Shown: positions 23,869-37,300 of the stretch, one piece after another
How positions within the stretch are numbered: position 1 is the stretch's first letter
Layout of the letters: every line of letters starts with the position of its first letter
Origin: Gossypium raimondii
Lineage: Eukaryota; Streptophyta; Magnoliopsida; Malvales; Malvaceae
Direction: 5' to 3'
Length of the DNA: 64,000 nucleotides
NCBI RefSeq assembly: GCF_025698545.1
Contig: NC_068569.1
Span: 5,952,001-6,016,000 of the forward strand
Position numbers and translations under genes: made by a program
Notes under the pieces: model-generated
What the model saw: the letters and a program-made list of their open reading frames with translations, nothing else
Told to the model about the DNA's origin: nothing
Database searches by the model: none

Positions 23869-26106
23869 CGTTGACCAAAAGGTATGTAATTATCCCTATG
23901 TCCTTTTACTCAACCAAAAAGAACGAAGAGACAGAGAGACAAGCGTGAGTTTGAAAGACAAGAAACTATGCGAGAACCTAATTGTTGATTCATTTTGAAA
24001 CGGGTTTCCAGATCAACGAAGAAAACACAGAGGAAAATCGCGGGGCATATGGGAGAGAAAAGGAAAATCCAACGAGAAAATTGAAGAGAATATTTTCTTT
24101 AAACAAAGCATACCGCTTAATTAAGCAAAGTGGACGTTTGATTTGATAGGAAACCCCTATATTTTTTTTTTTTGTTACAACGAAATTATTTTGTTTTTGA
24201 CTATATTATTTCCGTTACTATAGCTATAGGTTTAACCATTATCTATGGCCAAAACAAAGTTTTACCATTATGAGTTAATAATGCAAATTTAATTTCCTTT
24301 AAATATACAATTGAAATTGAAATTGAAATTATAAGATAAAATGACAAATATTAATAATTTATTTTGAAAAATTTTCAAAAGTGTGCTTATTTTTAATTTA
24401 AAAATCAATATGTTAAATTCATTTTAACAGTATCAAAACTCAGAAGCTATTTTAACGTTTAAGGTTTTAATTTTGATAGTGTTAGTATTTATGTTTAGAT
24501 ATGAAATACATTCAACATATAATTTTTAAGGAAAATAACAAAATAAAAATATAGTCAAATTTAACAAAGATAGAACCCTTTCAGAATGATTTGCATATAT
24601 ACAATAAATTAGTAAAATCCACAATGCAAAATCATGAGAAAGAGAGATGAAAAGAATATTTCTTTCAGAGAAATTTGCATACAATAAACCACCGAGCGAC
24701 ATTATTATAATTTCTACGTATCCAATAAAACGACTAGTGCTTAAACTGTTCCTTAAGCATTAACCAACGTTCCTAACTTAGATACATCATCCAAAGGACG
24801 TATCAAAACATTCACAACCACTCAACAAAAATTTAATAAATGTATTAATATATTCAGTTTGTTCCATTTGAATGATTTTAGTTTTACTATAAAGTTAAAT
24901 TTATTAAAATAAACCAACAATATAAAATTGAATGTTTTAACTTTAATGATTAAATATAACTCAAAAATAAAAATTAACAAAAATACAACTCTTTTTAATT
25001 ATTATATATTTAATGAAAGATTTTAATGAAATTAAAATTCTTCCTTATAAATTGAATAATCTTACTAAAATAAATTTATAATGGAAATTAATATAATTAT
25101 TTTTATTAACGTAAAAAAATTCACATTGATATATATGTTATTAACGTAAAATAATGGCAATTCATATATGTTATTATAGATAGACAGCAAATTGAAGGTT
25201 TTCGTATATTATAAGATCTCAATAAAAGATAGTCATTTTCCCCATTTACGTGAGAGCTAGAATTTTGAAGTTAGAAAATGTCTTCAAACCCGTCGTGCTA
25301 AAACTGGGATTTTTTTTTTCTTTCACCTGAAAGGCTGGAAAACCGAGTCCAAGGATTTTTTTTTTTAAAAGGGCTGATGGCATCCACGTGTTAGCTTCTG
25401 GGACGTCTAGAGGATGGACGGAATGAGTGTAGATTGGAGTAGTTTAGTTGTCATGTAATTTTCAATATTAATTATATTAATTTTCAGTCAAAAAAAAATT
25501 TCCCGGTTGACTTTTTATTTTCTTCATTATTGTGAATGCGTACCCTTTTCATATTCTCTTTAATATTGACTTTTTTTTAAAGAGAAAAAATGGGTAGGAG
25601 TGAAAAGGTGGAAAATAAATTTTGAATAGGAGAGAAGAAAATGAAAGAGACGCAAATGAATGACGAGAAGCCAATAGATATTCGTTAGCCGAACCCGAAA
25701 ACAGAAGAATCAGAAGACATATGTCATCAGAATGCTGTATTGTTACAGAGAAAAACCTGAAACAGATAAGGATCAGAAATATGTCCTCAAATGCTGATAT
25801 AGTGATATTTTTGCAGAGAAATGGAAGTCAGTTTGATATCAGGATCGTGCCTTTCAATCTCCTCTGAGAGAAACACTGACCATTCTTTCATCGATACAAC
25901 ACGGAATCCACTGAGCGTTCACATTTGAAAGAAATCTCGACCACCCCTTTCATCGATACAACACAAAACACCGTTTTTTAATCGTGAGAACGTGTTGCTC
26001 CAAATTACTGCCCTTACCACCTTGCAACCCGAGAAGCATGATATAGTTTCTAAAGTTGAACTTCCATGGCGATTCACGTTCAAAATGGAGATTGAGATAA
26101 TTCAAT
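23869..26106. other. AT-rich intergenic DNA
   Basis: The first few hundred bases should hold the promoter and leader of the Cys-rich gene on the minus strand. Most of the rest is A/T-dominated with poly-T tracts and no exon-like frame. Around 25700-26000 two short near-repeats occur (TTCATCGATACAACAC twice, at about 25889 and 25949), next to the decayed 3' end of the OEP61 copy. Confidence 0.55.
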
Positions 26107-29100
26107 CTACCGATAAAACCCAACCGGTGAAGAACCACTGCTAAGATGAGCATGCATAGTGCTAGGATCATACCGGATTTTCCAAGCAACCAGTTCTTTG
26201 CCTTCTTTGCACCTTCTACTCCTTTCTGGATCCTATCTGCCCAGCGCATCTGGAACAAGATGTTGAAGGGGGAATGTTATAATTTAGTGGCAAAAGCGGT
26301 TAACATTCTGATAAAGAAACGCCCACCACAACTGGCTCAATAAGAGACAACTTAGAGGAGGAGGATAAATGGTAAGGATGAAGTTGAAGCAATGTGTAGA
26401 CAAAACCACACTATTCAACTATAATAATTTGAGATAAAGATTGAAACATTTATACTGATAAATGGTTTAACAATTATATAAACCATGTTCTAAATAGCCA
26501 AAAATTTTAAAACAGGGTATCGAAACAAGTACCTTTCTATCCAATTCCTCGGGTGATAAAGATGCCATAGCTTGTTGTGCTTTGGCATCTTCACGAGAAA
26601 GCTTCAATCCAAATTGTTCACCCATGTTTTCCATTATGTCTGGGCTCATGTTTTTCATCATTGATGCAAACATCTGCCAATTTATAACAAAACCTTAAAA
26701 GCCACGAACTTGGGGCAACTTAAGCTCTAATCATGAAGAGACACTTGCAATTGAGAAGGACAACATTCTTCGTCGTACCTGCCGCATCGCTGGATCTTTC
26801 ATTTGGTTTCTCATCTGTTCCTGTAAATCAGCAGTTGATGTAGGCAAATTCGACTGAGAACATTGGATTCGGAAAACGACTAGAAGAACTGGTTTCACCA
26901 AAACCATTATTCCCATTGGAGACAGATGCCGTCTGAAATTCTGGATATTTTACCTCAGCATCTGAATCCAGTCTGCTACTCTTTACAGCTGTTGATGTGG
27001 AAATAGAGTCATTCCCTTCCAAAGAGGCTGCTGCTTCAAACATTTTCTGAAGCTCCTCTGGAGGCATCTTGGTCATCATATCAGTTGCAGATTTAAGCAT
27101 GTCAGGTGTTACATTGGGATGAACTGATCCAGGTCCAAATCCAATTGAACCATTTTTTGTAGCTGTTCAGGTGACATTTTGCCGATCATATTTGTAGCAG
27201 TCTTAAACAAGTCTGGTGACACCTCTCCAACTTTACCGCTACTCAAAGCAGAAAGGGTATAAGGATCAGCATTAGAAATGAATTTCTGAAACGATCTGCT
27301 AATACAAGGGGAAACGGGAGAATTGTCAATTTTGGGACCTACTAAATTAATAATAGAGCACAAAAAATTGATTCAGCACAGACCAGAAACTTTTAGTTCT
27401 ACAAGTTCTACTTCTAGCAACAGTAACCTTTTTAAGTTCATAATCTCATTATCCACCATGGACATGCATCAAAGCGAATTGTAATTATTTGCATACTATA
27501 AGGTGATAATATAAATTAATGCCGCTAAGATTTAAAGCTAAAACAACGAGAAATAAAGAGAGCAGAAACCGTAAATGATCTTCAAGTATCAAAGTTCACA
27601 TCATTTTTTATATATTCGACAGCATAGATGACATAATATGGCATTACCAGATTAAGTAATTGACCACCAAACAAACAATTGTCAAAATGATAACAAACCG
27701 AAGGGCTTCTGGATCATTTTTTAGAGCCTCCAGGCACACAGAATTGGCTGTCAATGTCCCAAACGTTTTTCCCACTCTCATTCTTTAGATAATCCAGTAC
27801 TTTCTCGTGGTTGTTTCGATGAATATTTGGTAAATGAAGTTTGGCGATTAGCTGAAGAGGTGCTTGCAGCTTCTTCAGTTATTTCTTCAATTGCCACACC
27901 TGTGAAATAACGAGCAAATAGAAGTGTAAGCATTAAAGACACAGACACAGACATACATATACATATACATATTATATATATGTGAGAGAGAATATCCATA
28001 AGAAAATGCAAAATATAGGATGTTAAATTTACCTTGAGGTGCCTGATGACTGCCTTCTCTAGCCAATCTTTCCTCAGCATCCCTACATTAACAATTGACA
28101 TCACTAACTACCACGGCGCATTCAAACAAAAAGTGACTTATCAGCAATTTTATGAATAATGGTTAATAACTAAACTACATACCATAAAAGAAAAGAGAAA
28201 AATAAACGACAATTACAAAATGCACCTAACGTGTCCCAGCCAATAATAATCATGACATGTGTTGGTGCATAACTACTTCAAAGGTGAATGCACCTGACTA
28301 CAACTTATCCCGTGTTTCCACAATCTTAACCAAATAAATCATACCTCAATACATCAGCAACTGTTTCATCACCAGGGTAAACTTCATGTGCCCTGCTCAA
28401 ATCCGAGATGGCATCCTAATAAATTGCAGAAAGTTATAAATTATAAAGCAAACACATGTGCAGATTATTCCAGAATTTGAAAATGCATGCTTGACCTATA
28501 TGCATATAAAACCCACTTCTAGTTGGCCCAGTTCTTTGTATGCTTGACCTCTTCGGTAAAGAGGTTTGACATTCTTTCCATCATCTGACAAAACCAGAAA
28601 TAAAAATTGGTAAGTTCAGCTAGATAGAAGATGGAAGACGCAAACTATTATATACTAAATATACAAAGAACATCTATCTGTTTATTTAATTAGTAGCCTA
28701 GTCTAGTGACATTAAAGAGTGTTTTTTTTTTCATATTATATTGGGATGAGGATAATAACTTGAGAATATAATTTATGATAAAACCTATAGTACTGTACCA
28801 TGAAAATAAAGGAAAAACTGGAATCTTCGTACCTCAGAGCCTTCTTTCATACATTCATCATATTGCCTTGTTTTCAAGTATCAGGACATCAGATTAAGAG
28901 AGCATGCCAATAAAAGTGTTCTTCCATGGGAGGAAGGAATTCCTTTAAGGTTTTTCTTTGCCTAATATTGTGGAAGAGGAAATGAAGATTTTAATTAATG
29001 ACAATAAAATACAAATAAGCTGAGATAAATTTTAAGAAAAAAATGAAATATAAATCGCTGGCTTACAAGCAAATATTTCTCAGAGGCATCATCAAACCTC

Positions 29101-29997
29101 CCCTGCTTATGAAGCTCATTCCCCTAGAAAACATATAGATATACTCGCATGTCTGATGCTAGTTAATAAGAGAAAAGAGTAAATAAACCAGAAATATGAC
29201 AGGGTGAACCATAAATTAAAGTTATAAGACATTGTTTCCGTTCTTCTGTTATTTGAAAATAATTCCATGGTGAAAAAGTCTTCTCAAGATTCAATGTGTA
29301 AAGTTAGTAATAATAATACCATTGGTTTTTGGAAACTGATTAACAGAACGAAAGCCATGCACTCAAGCAGCAATTGAGGAAATCATATTTTATTCGATCA
29401 CAAGTTGCACCCCTAGCACTGAATTGCCTCCACATTTGAGTCATAATTGAATAGTATCCATACACAAATGATGTCTGGTTTCTTCACATACACCTCACAT
29501 TCATATATTTGACTAACATATTTAAGTTATGCAAATGCAACCCAATGATCATGTAAACCCGACAGTATGATATTATCTCATCAAAGGTTTTACAATGTAT
29601 CCAGTTCTGTAAAACTTCTAAAAGAAAGAGTATCGCAACTTCTTTCAGCATCAAGGCTCCTACTGCGTTCTCTCTTTGTTTAAGAATGTGGAGAAAAAAT
29701 CTCTTTCATGATGGACATATATTTTATCTGAGCGATTGAAAATCAACAGCAATGATGTGAGTTTAGATGGTAATAAAACACCTGGTTCTTCAACATCTGA
29801 GCTGCACTTAATTCATAACTGATCTGAGCAACAGCATGGGTACGCATGGCAGCTATCTCTTCAGGCAATGCATTAGTCATTTTCTCACCAATTTCCGCCA
29901 TCTCCTCTGGTCGAGTGTGCTTTAACTGTTCTGCAGCAAGTCTCATGGTCTTCATGCTTTCTGAGGCCATTCTCATCAGATTAGGATTAGACATCAT
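26107..29997 (-). pseudogene. OEP61: Decayed OEP61/TPR7 (outer envelope protein 61) copy
   Basis: OEP61 is a tail-anchored TPR co-chaperone receptor of the chloroplast envelope and ER. Recognisable exons in transcript order lie near 29785-29997, 29069-29125, 28832-28955, 28516-28583, 28345-28416, 28029-28072, 27700-27899, 27115-27295, 26820-27110, 26533-26673 and 26107-26250. Conserved landmarks include [61 protein letters not shown] and the C-terminal anchor [19 protein letters not shown]. Lesions seen: no first exon upstream of 29997; an apparent short in-frame loss after SMKTM; an in-frame TGA near 28885; an acceptor reading CTG instead of CAG near 28584-28590; stop and frame change near 27779; deletion with frame change near 27142; a frameshift near 26865; and the normal stop just after GFIG lost, with readthrough to about 25950. 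Introns are retained, so this is a DNA-level duplicate, not a retrocopy. Confidence 0.9.
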
Positions 29998-31332
29998 CTG
30001 CATTGCGCCAACGCCATTAAATCCACAATAAAACAACTACTAATGTTTAATGTTGGTTGTTAAAAAAATACTCAAGAACTTTCAATTTCAGTTATTTCAA
30101 CGAGTGAACCAGTTCAGCTAAAACCTACTACTCACAACTAAACCTAGCAAATTATGGATAAATTAAATTTATTTCAAAGTCATAAGAAATTCAGATATAT
30201 TACCACACTAATTGTGCACCAGAAAAGAAAAAAAAACTATTTCCATGAAAAAAGGGTCACTAACGTAAAAAAAAATAAAAATCCTACACGGGTTTAGTAA
30301 ATTCTAAAAAGAACACTACAATTCGCAACTGCAAAAGGCATTAAATTTATTCAGGCCTCAATCCGCCTCAATTAAACCCGTATCTGACACCTTGTATACG
30401 AGTTTAGTTATAGTTAATTGTATAAATTTAACGGTTGATATAGTTGTATTTTAAAAAAATTTATTTTATTAAGAAATTTTAATATAATATGAATTTTGAT
30501 ATTATTTATAATAATATTGGAAATTTTATATATTTATATTCCAATAAGTTATATTTTTTATAAAGTTTATTTTATTAATATTTTGATATAGTTATATTTT
30601 CTCGTATTCTATTTATTATTTCTTTTCGTTATAGGATAACATGGAAAGACCATATAAAGCTTTTGGAGCAAAAAGGAAAAGATTAATTGGATAATGGTAG
30701 AGTGAAAGGAAATTGGAAGGATAGAAAATTGAAAGTATAAAAATTAAAACGATGGATAACATAAATTTTGTTTCTAGAGAGAAAAATAAAAGGAAAATGA
30801 AAAGAAAGAAAATAAAACATTTAAAAATACCTAACTTTAAATTAATATATACATCTTCCTTCTCATCCTATTTTAACAAGATTAATTTTATACATTAAAA
30901 TAGAAAATAATCATCCCTCTTGTTTTCTTTTCTCACACATTTTCTTTCCAATAAAGCATATTTAAAATTTATTTTCTTTCCACTTTCACTTCCTCCTTTC
31001 ATCCGTTCATTTTTTAATCTAACCAAGCACACATTACGGTGAAGCTCATAGATGGCAGCACAATTTCAAATCCTGTAGTTCTTCAATTTTAAGATGTCCT
31101 AGCCATCTTTTATTTTGGTTTTTCTTTTGTTCTATAAGAACCATCAATGTCTTCAGAATACCCTTAGAAAGGGAATAGCAATTAGTATATAATTAAAATA
31201 CAAACAAGTACATCAACGAGATGGAATAGTTAATTACACCAGAAATTGCACGCATATTTCACAGGATTTTGAGTTGTGAATTAATGTGGAAAATATCAGG
31301 AGCCTGTTAAAAACAAGGATTTAACAGACACT
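29998..31332. other. AT-rich spacer between the OEP61 remnant and KIN-12E
   Basis: The place where the first OEP61 exon should lie holds only A/T-rich sequence. I searched it by eye on the minus strand for an MFNGMMDPE-like start and found none. 30400-31020 is low in complexity. The last 300 bases (about 31030-31332) are likely the KIN-12E 3' UTR. Confidence 0.6.
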
Positions 31333-34300
31333 TCAATGTTCCGATTCTAACAAACTCTTAGCCTCCTCGAAAGTTGCCCAAACACTTTGTAATTCTGCTC
31401 CCAGTTTTTCGGATAACAAACCTGAATGAGACAACCATTGCTCTACCTTCTTGCCAGATGTGGCTCTCATTATTTGTAGCTGTTCTAATCTCCTTGACTC
31501 AAGCTTCAATTCTTCATCAATGGCCTTCATCTCCGCTTCTGTCAGATCCACATAAAAAATACTCTGCTGGTATTCCAAGATCAAGTTATCGATTTCAGCT
31601 TTCCCATTCTCTGCAATTTCGAGGAGGGTATTTTTCTCTTGGATTGCACTTTCCATGGCAAACTTCAATTCCTCCACTGACTTTGATCCTTTCTGTATTT
31701 CCATTGAAACACCTTCCATGTCTTTTTCTACCTTCATCAGTTTCTTGTTCAAATCCTGGAATCTCATTTTAATGGCTGCCAAGCTTTCACGTGATGACTT
31801 GATCTCATTTTGGAGCTTGCTTTTCTCTTCTTCAGTCTTCAGTAACTCAGTAGCTTTGCCACCTAAACATAAGTTTCTCTGGGAGGGGTCAACTTTATCC
31901 AAGTTATCAATGGCAAATAAAATCTTGTCATTCTCTTGTCTATTACTTTCTTCCTCAAGTTTTGATTTCAACAACACAATGTTGCTCCTTGTTGCGGATT
32001 CAGATTCCCGTATCTTACTCAACAACACGTCGATTTCCGCCTTTGACTTCTTAAGATTGGCTAGTTCGTCTTTCTTGTTATCCAAGTATGACAATGAGGC
32101 ATTTAATCTCATCCTTGCTCGAGCTTCTCGCTGTTCGAAGTAAGCAACCGAAGAAGAAAAGTTTGAAAGAGAGTATTTGAGTGCTGATAACTTGCTGTCA
32201 GTTAAAGCTTTTCTTTCTTTTGTTTCTGAAGAAATGATTGCAACAGATTCAAGGTGTCGTTGTTTCTCCTCTATCCCACTTTCTGTTACTTCTATTTCTC
32301 TGGAAAGGTTATCAATCTCACAGAATGATTTCTCAAGGGAACAAAATTCGTTAACTGTCTTGGCGGAATATGAAAGCTTTTCAAGTGCCTGTTTCAGAAT
32401 TGCTCTAGCAGAATTTAAATCTTCTGACAACTTTGCAGCAGTAGCATCTTGGTCTATTTCCATGTAATTCCCTGCTTCTGATTGAAGATCGGAATGCACA
32501 TCTTTCACACTTGGGATCACTTCAATAGCACCAAGCATATTCAACTCTAGACTTTCACCTGCATCCTGCATAAGTGAGCAAAGGGGAGCAGTTCCACCCT
32601 CTAAATCCTTTGAGTCAAACTGGACATGAGGTTTATCCAAGCTGTCTTCCCCTCCATCAACTTCAACTAGCTTTTCAGGGCATTCGAATTCTCTAGGCTC
32701 CATTCTGTTTGGAGTTCCTGAAGAAGAAAACATTCTTTTGAACTCATCTCTCTCCTGCATTGCTCTTTCATACAAACCCATCAATTTTTCATTTTCTTCA
32801 TGCATTTCCGTTAGCTGTTGCTCGAGGTTATCAACAACTTTCTTCAACTCGACCTGTTTTTCTTCACAATTTTCATGTAAAGCAGCATCAGTGTGGTCCG
32901 TAGTGTCATTTTCATTAATTTCACCTTCATTTGAACCTTTATAATTTCTTTCAGCAGCATTCTGTTCATATAATTCAAGGAGCTGCTTGTTATCCTCAAC
33001 ATAGCTCTTAAGCTTTGATCGTAATTCTTCGTTCTCCTGAGACAACTTAAATGCTCTCTCATGAGCCTCAGCTTCTCTCTGACTTGCAGCCGCTATGGCA
33101 TCAACCATTGTTTTAAGCTCCAGTTGGTCATTAAGTTTGATAGTTGGCACATCTGCTGGTGATGAACGAACCACTGTTTGCTGTACTGCTTCTTTCTCCA
33201 ATCTTGAAGACCGTTCTTCTTCAAGCTTGTTAAGTAGCTCACTGACATACCTGCAAAATTGATAATTATTTTGATGGTAAAGCATATCAATATATGATAC
33301 TGCATGACTGTTTCTTCGAATTGTACATCTCTTAAGCTATGACATACCTCTCTAACTCTCCCTTCTCATCAAGACAAAATTCAAGTTTTTTCTGGAGTAC
33401 ATCCATTTCCGCCTTGTTGTGAATTGCCTGTTAAACAAACATTTATCGATCACATGAAATCCATATTTTACCAAAAGAACAGCTTCAAAGAAATAGTTCA
33501 TCCAGGTATAGCTACCTGCATTCTAAGGAATTCGTTTTCCTCCTTAAGGTTAGAGCCCCAAGCTGAATCCTGCTCCTGTTTTCAGTATATCAAAATTTCT
33601 TTTTCAGGCAAGAAATATGTAATAATAGATATTTGTGGAAGAAGACCCATTGCAGAAGATAATAGGTTTTTTTTTTCTGTTCAAATTCAGACATCCTATT
33701 TGCTGCCATAATCTTATGTCTCACAAGCCTCTTGCCACTAGGTCAAGAGATTATTGGCAATTTCAAAGATTACATTACTTAGAAATATGTAAAGTTAAGA
33801 ATCTTTACTCCAAGTGGACAAAAAAATTTGTCAAAAGATGTAGGATTATTTAAAAGTTAAGAATCTAGCTCACAGTTGTATTCATTCAGGTTATAGTGAA
33901 TTGCAAACAGTTTCCAAGATTACAAGACACATAATGCAAACATATCTTTTGTAGTTTATGCATAAGAGAATAACCACACTAAGATCCTGGAAGACTTAAC
34001 CAACCTGACTAGAGATCAGTTCATTAAGATCATCATTAACTCCTGACCCTTTAGATTTTGTTTTCTGCATTGCACAAACATTAACCAAGATTTAGAAGAT
34101 TTTCTTCACAAAATTTAAAATCATCAAAATTTAGGTCATGACAAAGCTTAGAAAGAACCTCATTCATTAAGGAGTCTGACTCATGCATAAGTTTCCAATC
34201 TAGTGCCTCTAGCAACTGCATAATAGTGACTGGAGTAAGCAACGTTTGCACTAAAGAGCAATATCAACCATGAATTTAGACACTAGAAGAATATTCAAAG

Positions 34301-37300
34301 AATTTCTTTTTGCACCTTATTGTGTAATGCCTTGATCTGTTCATTCATCATCTCCACTTGGCCTTCATCACAAAGGGACTTCAATCTGTGAGTAGCAACA
34401 AACATCAGAGACATAATAATATTAGTGTTTGTTTATTCCTGCTCATGCAAAGAAGAAAAATAACATGTAAATAAGCCAAAAGAAGCAAACACTGAAAATT
34501 AAATGCAATTATGTAAGAAGTTTTTTATAAACACTTTAGAGAATTGGTTCTTTCAGCATTTACCAATTCATCCTGGCTTGAAGCATTGACTTTTTGGTAG
34601 GAAAGATACTGCAGCTTGAAAATAAGTAAATGCTAAGATTTAAACTAGACCTTACTGAATGCAGTACTCTTAAGATGGTTGCATGAACCAATTAAGCACC
34701 AGGCTCAAAGCACTGATTCATGACAACAACTAGTTTAGTATTTACAACTGAAAATAGTTCTCAAACTTATAGCACGTAAAAAAAAAAGTCAAATGGATAA
34801 CGATTAAAGAGTGAAATGGAGAACCCCGAGGACCAGGTGCAAACATACCTTCTAATCTCTTCCTTCAGTCGCAAATTCTCCAGTGCAAATCTAGTGACTT
34901 CTTGGTTGCGATCAACTTGAGCTCGTAAAACCTCAATTTCCTTCAAATATTCTTCCTTCTCTTTTAGTAGGTGTGCCTCAGCAGATATCTTTCCAGAAGC
35001 AACAGCCTCCAGCCTCTTAATTCCTGCTTCTCGAAACCTTAACCTCATTTTCAAACTTTGGATCTCATCTTCTCTTTGTTTTGCCTATCAACAAAGACAG
35101 CACAAAGTAAACAAAATTTACTTCTAGTTTTACGTAATACTCTAGAGTTCAAATCTCACGGAATCCCTTTATATACTAAAATTTTAAGCATGTCATATTC
35201 CTTAAGATTTAAGAACCAAACCTCAAAAAATATTGTTAACTTTGGATCTCTTCTCTTTATTTTGCCTATCAAAAGTCCAACACAAAGTAACAAATTTTAC
35301 TTCTAATAACTTATCACATTACGCAATACTCCAGAGTTAGATGCTAAGAACAAATCTCACAGAATTCCTTTATAATTTATATAATTAAAATTTTAAGCAT
35401 GTCCTATTCCTTAAGTTAAACTCCCAAACTTTCAAAAATTATTGTTAACTTAAACTTTGCAGCCCCAAAGACTGAAACATATAAAATAAAGAAAAGGTAC
35501 TTCTTTCAAGGCATAGGACATACCAACTGCATAGCTGCCTGGTTTTCAGCAGTCAGTGCTTGTAAAGCGGCTTCTTTCTCCCTTTCCCTCTTGAAGGCCC
35601 CAACAAGAGCAACTTCATAATCTTTTTTCTGGATTACAAAATCATAATAAGCAGAAAAAGAAAATAGTTTAACAACAGCTCTAGATTGGTTGTTTCCTCA
35701 ACAAAGCAAGATTTCTGCATACCTGAGACATCCTTTTATCAGATGTAAGTGGACTGAATGATCCAGGAGGGCATTCCCATTTAAAGGGCCCAGGTGATGC
35801 TGGAATGCTTGATGCCAAGTTATCATTATCCAGATTTTCACTTTTGCCATTAACAAAAGCTCGTAGACGAGATACTTCTTTCTGAAAAAAACAGAATTTT
35901 GGATAATAAGGATAACTAGAAACCTGAAAGAATATGAGAACCATGCAAATGAAATAAATAAAATGAATCATTTAAACTTTGGCATGACTTCAGCTCACAA
36001 AAACAGAAGATTCTGCTTGCTGCTTGAAATTTTGTAAATTAACATTTTTTATTTCTACCTTTATTTTTCAGTTAAGATAAAGCAAAACATAATACTCACA
36101 ATACAATTACTGCTTGCTCAATAAAAAGGAGATTCAGCAGAGAAGTATAGTGAAACTCATATTGATAAATAGAAACTGAGCGAACCGCCTACTATTACAG
36201 TATTACAATAACTTTAAAGGTACTTTCAAATATGAAAGTAACAATATTATACCTTCAGCTGTTGAATTTGCAGTCTCATAGCAACAACATCTCCAGATGC
36301 ATCTTCATTTACCACTGCCTACAATACATTAGTTCAAATCTTTCAATAAATATGACATCCAAAATTTAAAAACTATATACATTAACTAGAATTTGGCTAA
36401 CTGATTAAGAGGTTAAAAGAAATAATTTTTTTAACAAAAAGTTGTATTTTTCAATATATATATACATGAAAAAAACTTGGTATCACTCGACCTTTTTAAC
36501 TAAATGGGTTCCTCAACACAAAACTCTCATTATTAGTATACAAGTACAGATTATGTAGTCTAAACAGGCTCAAAGGCTAGCATCAGTTCCTGTTGGGAAC
36601 AGAAAATAAAACAGAGGATTTCAGGAAATCACATGAATGACGAGTAAGCCATGCATTGTATTAAAAGTAGCTAAGCAAAGATCTCATACATTGTTCTTAA
36701 TAAATTTAGCCCGCTGTGCAAACTTCAATGTACTTAGTGTCTCCAATGAACAACTGCAGAAGATGCCCAAAAGAAGAAAACGGAAAATTTGTCATTTACT
36801 ATTATGCATTTAAGATTCAGCTCATTGTGAAAACTGCAGAAAAAAATTGGATTCACACACGTAAATGGAATTTAAAATTGAAGTTTAAATCAACTAACTA
36901 GTGCAAAAACACAAAAAATATATTCCACTAACCAATTAGCTGGACTAATATTTGCAATTATGGTTGTTTTTGCATTCCCTCCTAGAGAATCCTGGAAAGA
37001 AAATAGCAAGACATTATTTTCAGTTGCATAGCAGATCCAGAACACTAAACATTCTCAATAGAAGCATACATACAACAAAAACTGTTTATAGATTAAATGT
37101 ATAATAGCTGCCCTGCTTCAAAAAGTTCATAAAAATACCTGAAGCAAAAAAGTGAGCTTTGAATCTCTATAAGGAACATGAAGAGACTTCCCATTGGAAA
37201 TATTTACAAGGTTCATTATCACAAGTCTGCAAATGTAAAATTGTTTGTTATAGACTGGTAGAATGAAAAACAAAGAACCATAATCTGATATTATAAATTT

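Noticed and set aside
23401-23874. Plus-strand frame of 157 residues
   Set aside because: It is antisense to the Cys-rich gene; its protein has no family features, and the minus-strand frame has the recognised CCCCPC block.
31374-32944. Several antisense frames of 60-160 residues (for example 31655-32143 plus)
   Set aside because: They are shadows of the last KIN-12E exon, whose Glu/Lys-rich codons read as Ser/Phe/Leu on the other strand.
34552-34615. Possible extra KIN-12E exon (frame reading LQYLSYQKVNASSQDE)
   Set aside because: Joining 34849-35084 directly to 34316-34385 gives R-L-K-S as in the family and keeps the frame; this stretch is intronic.
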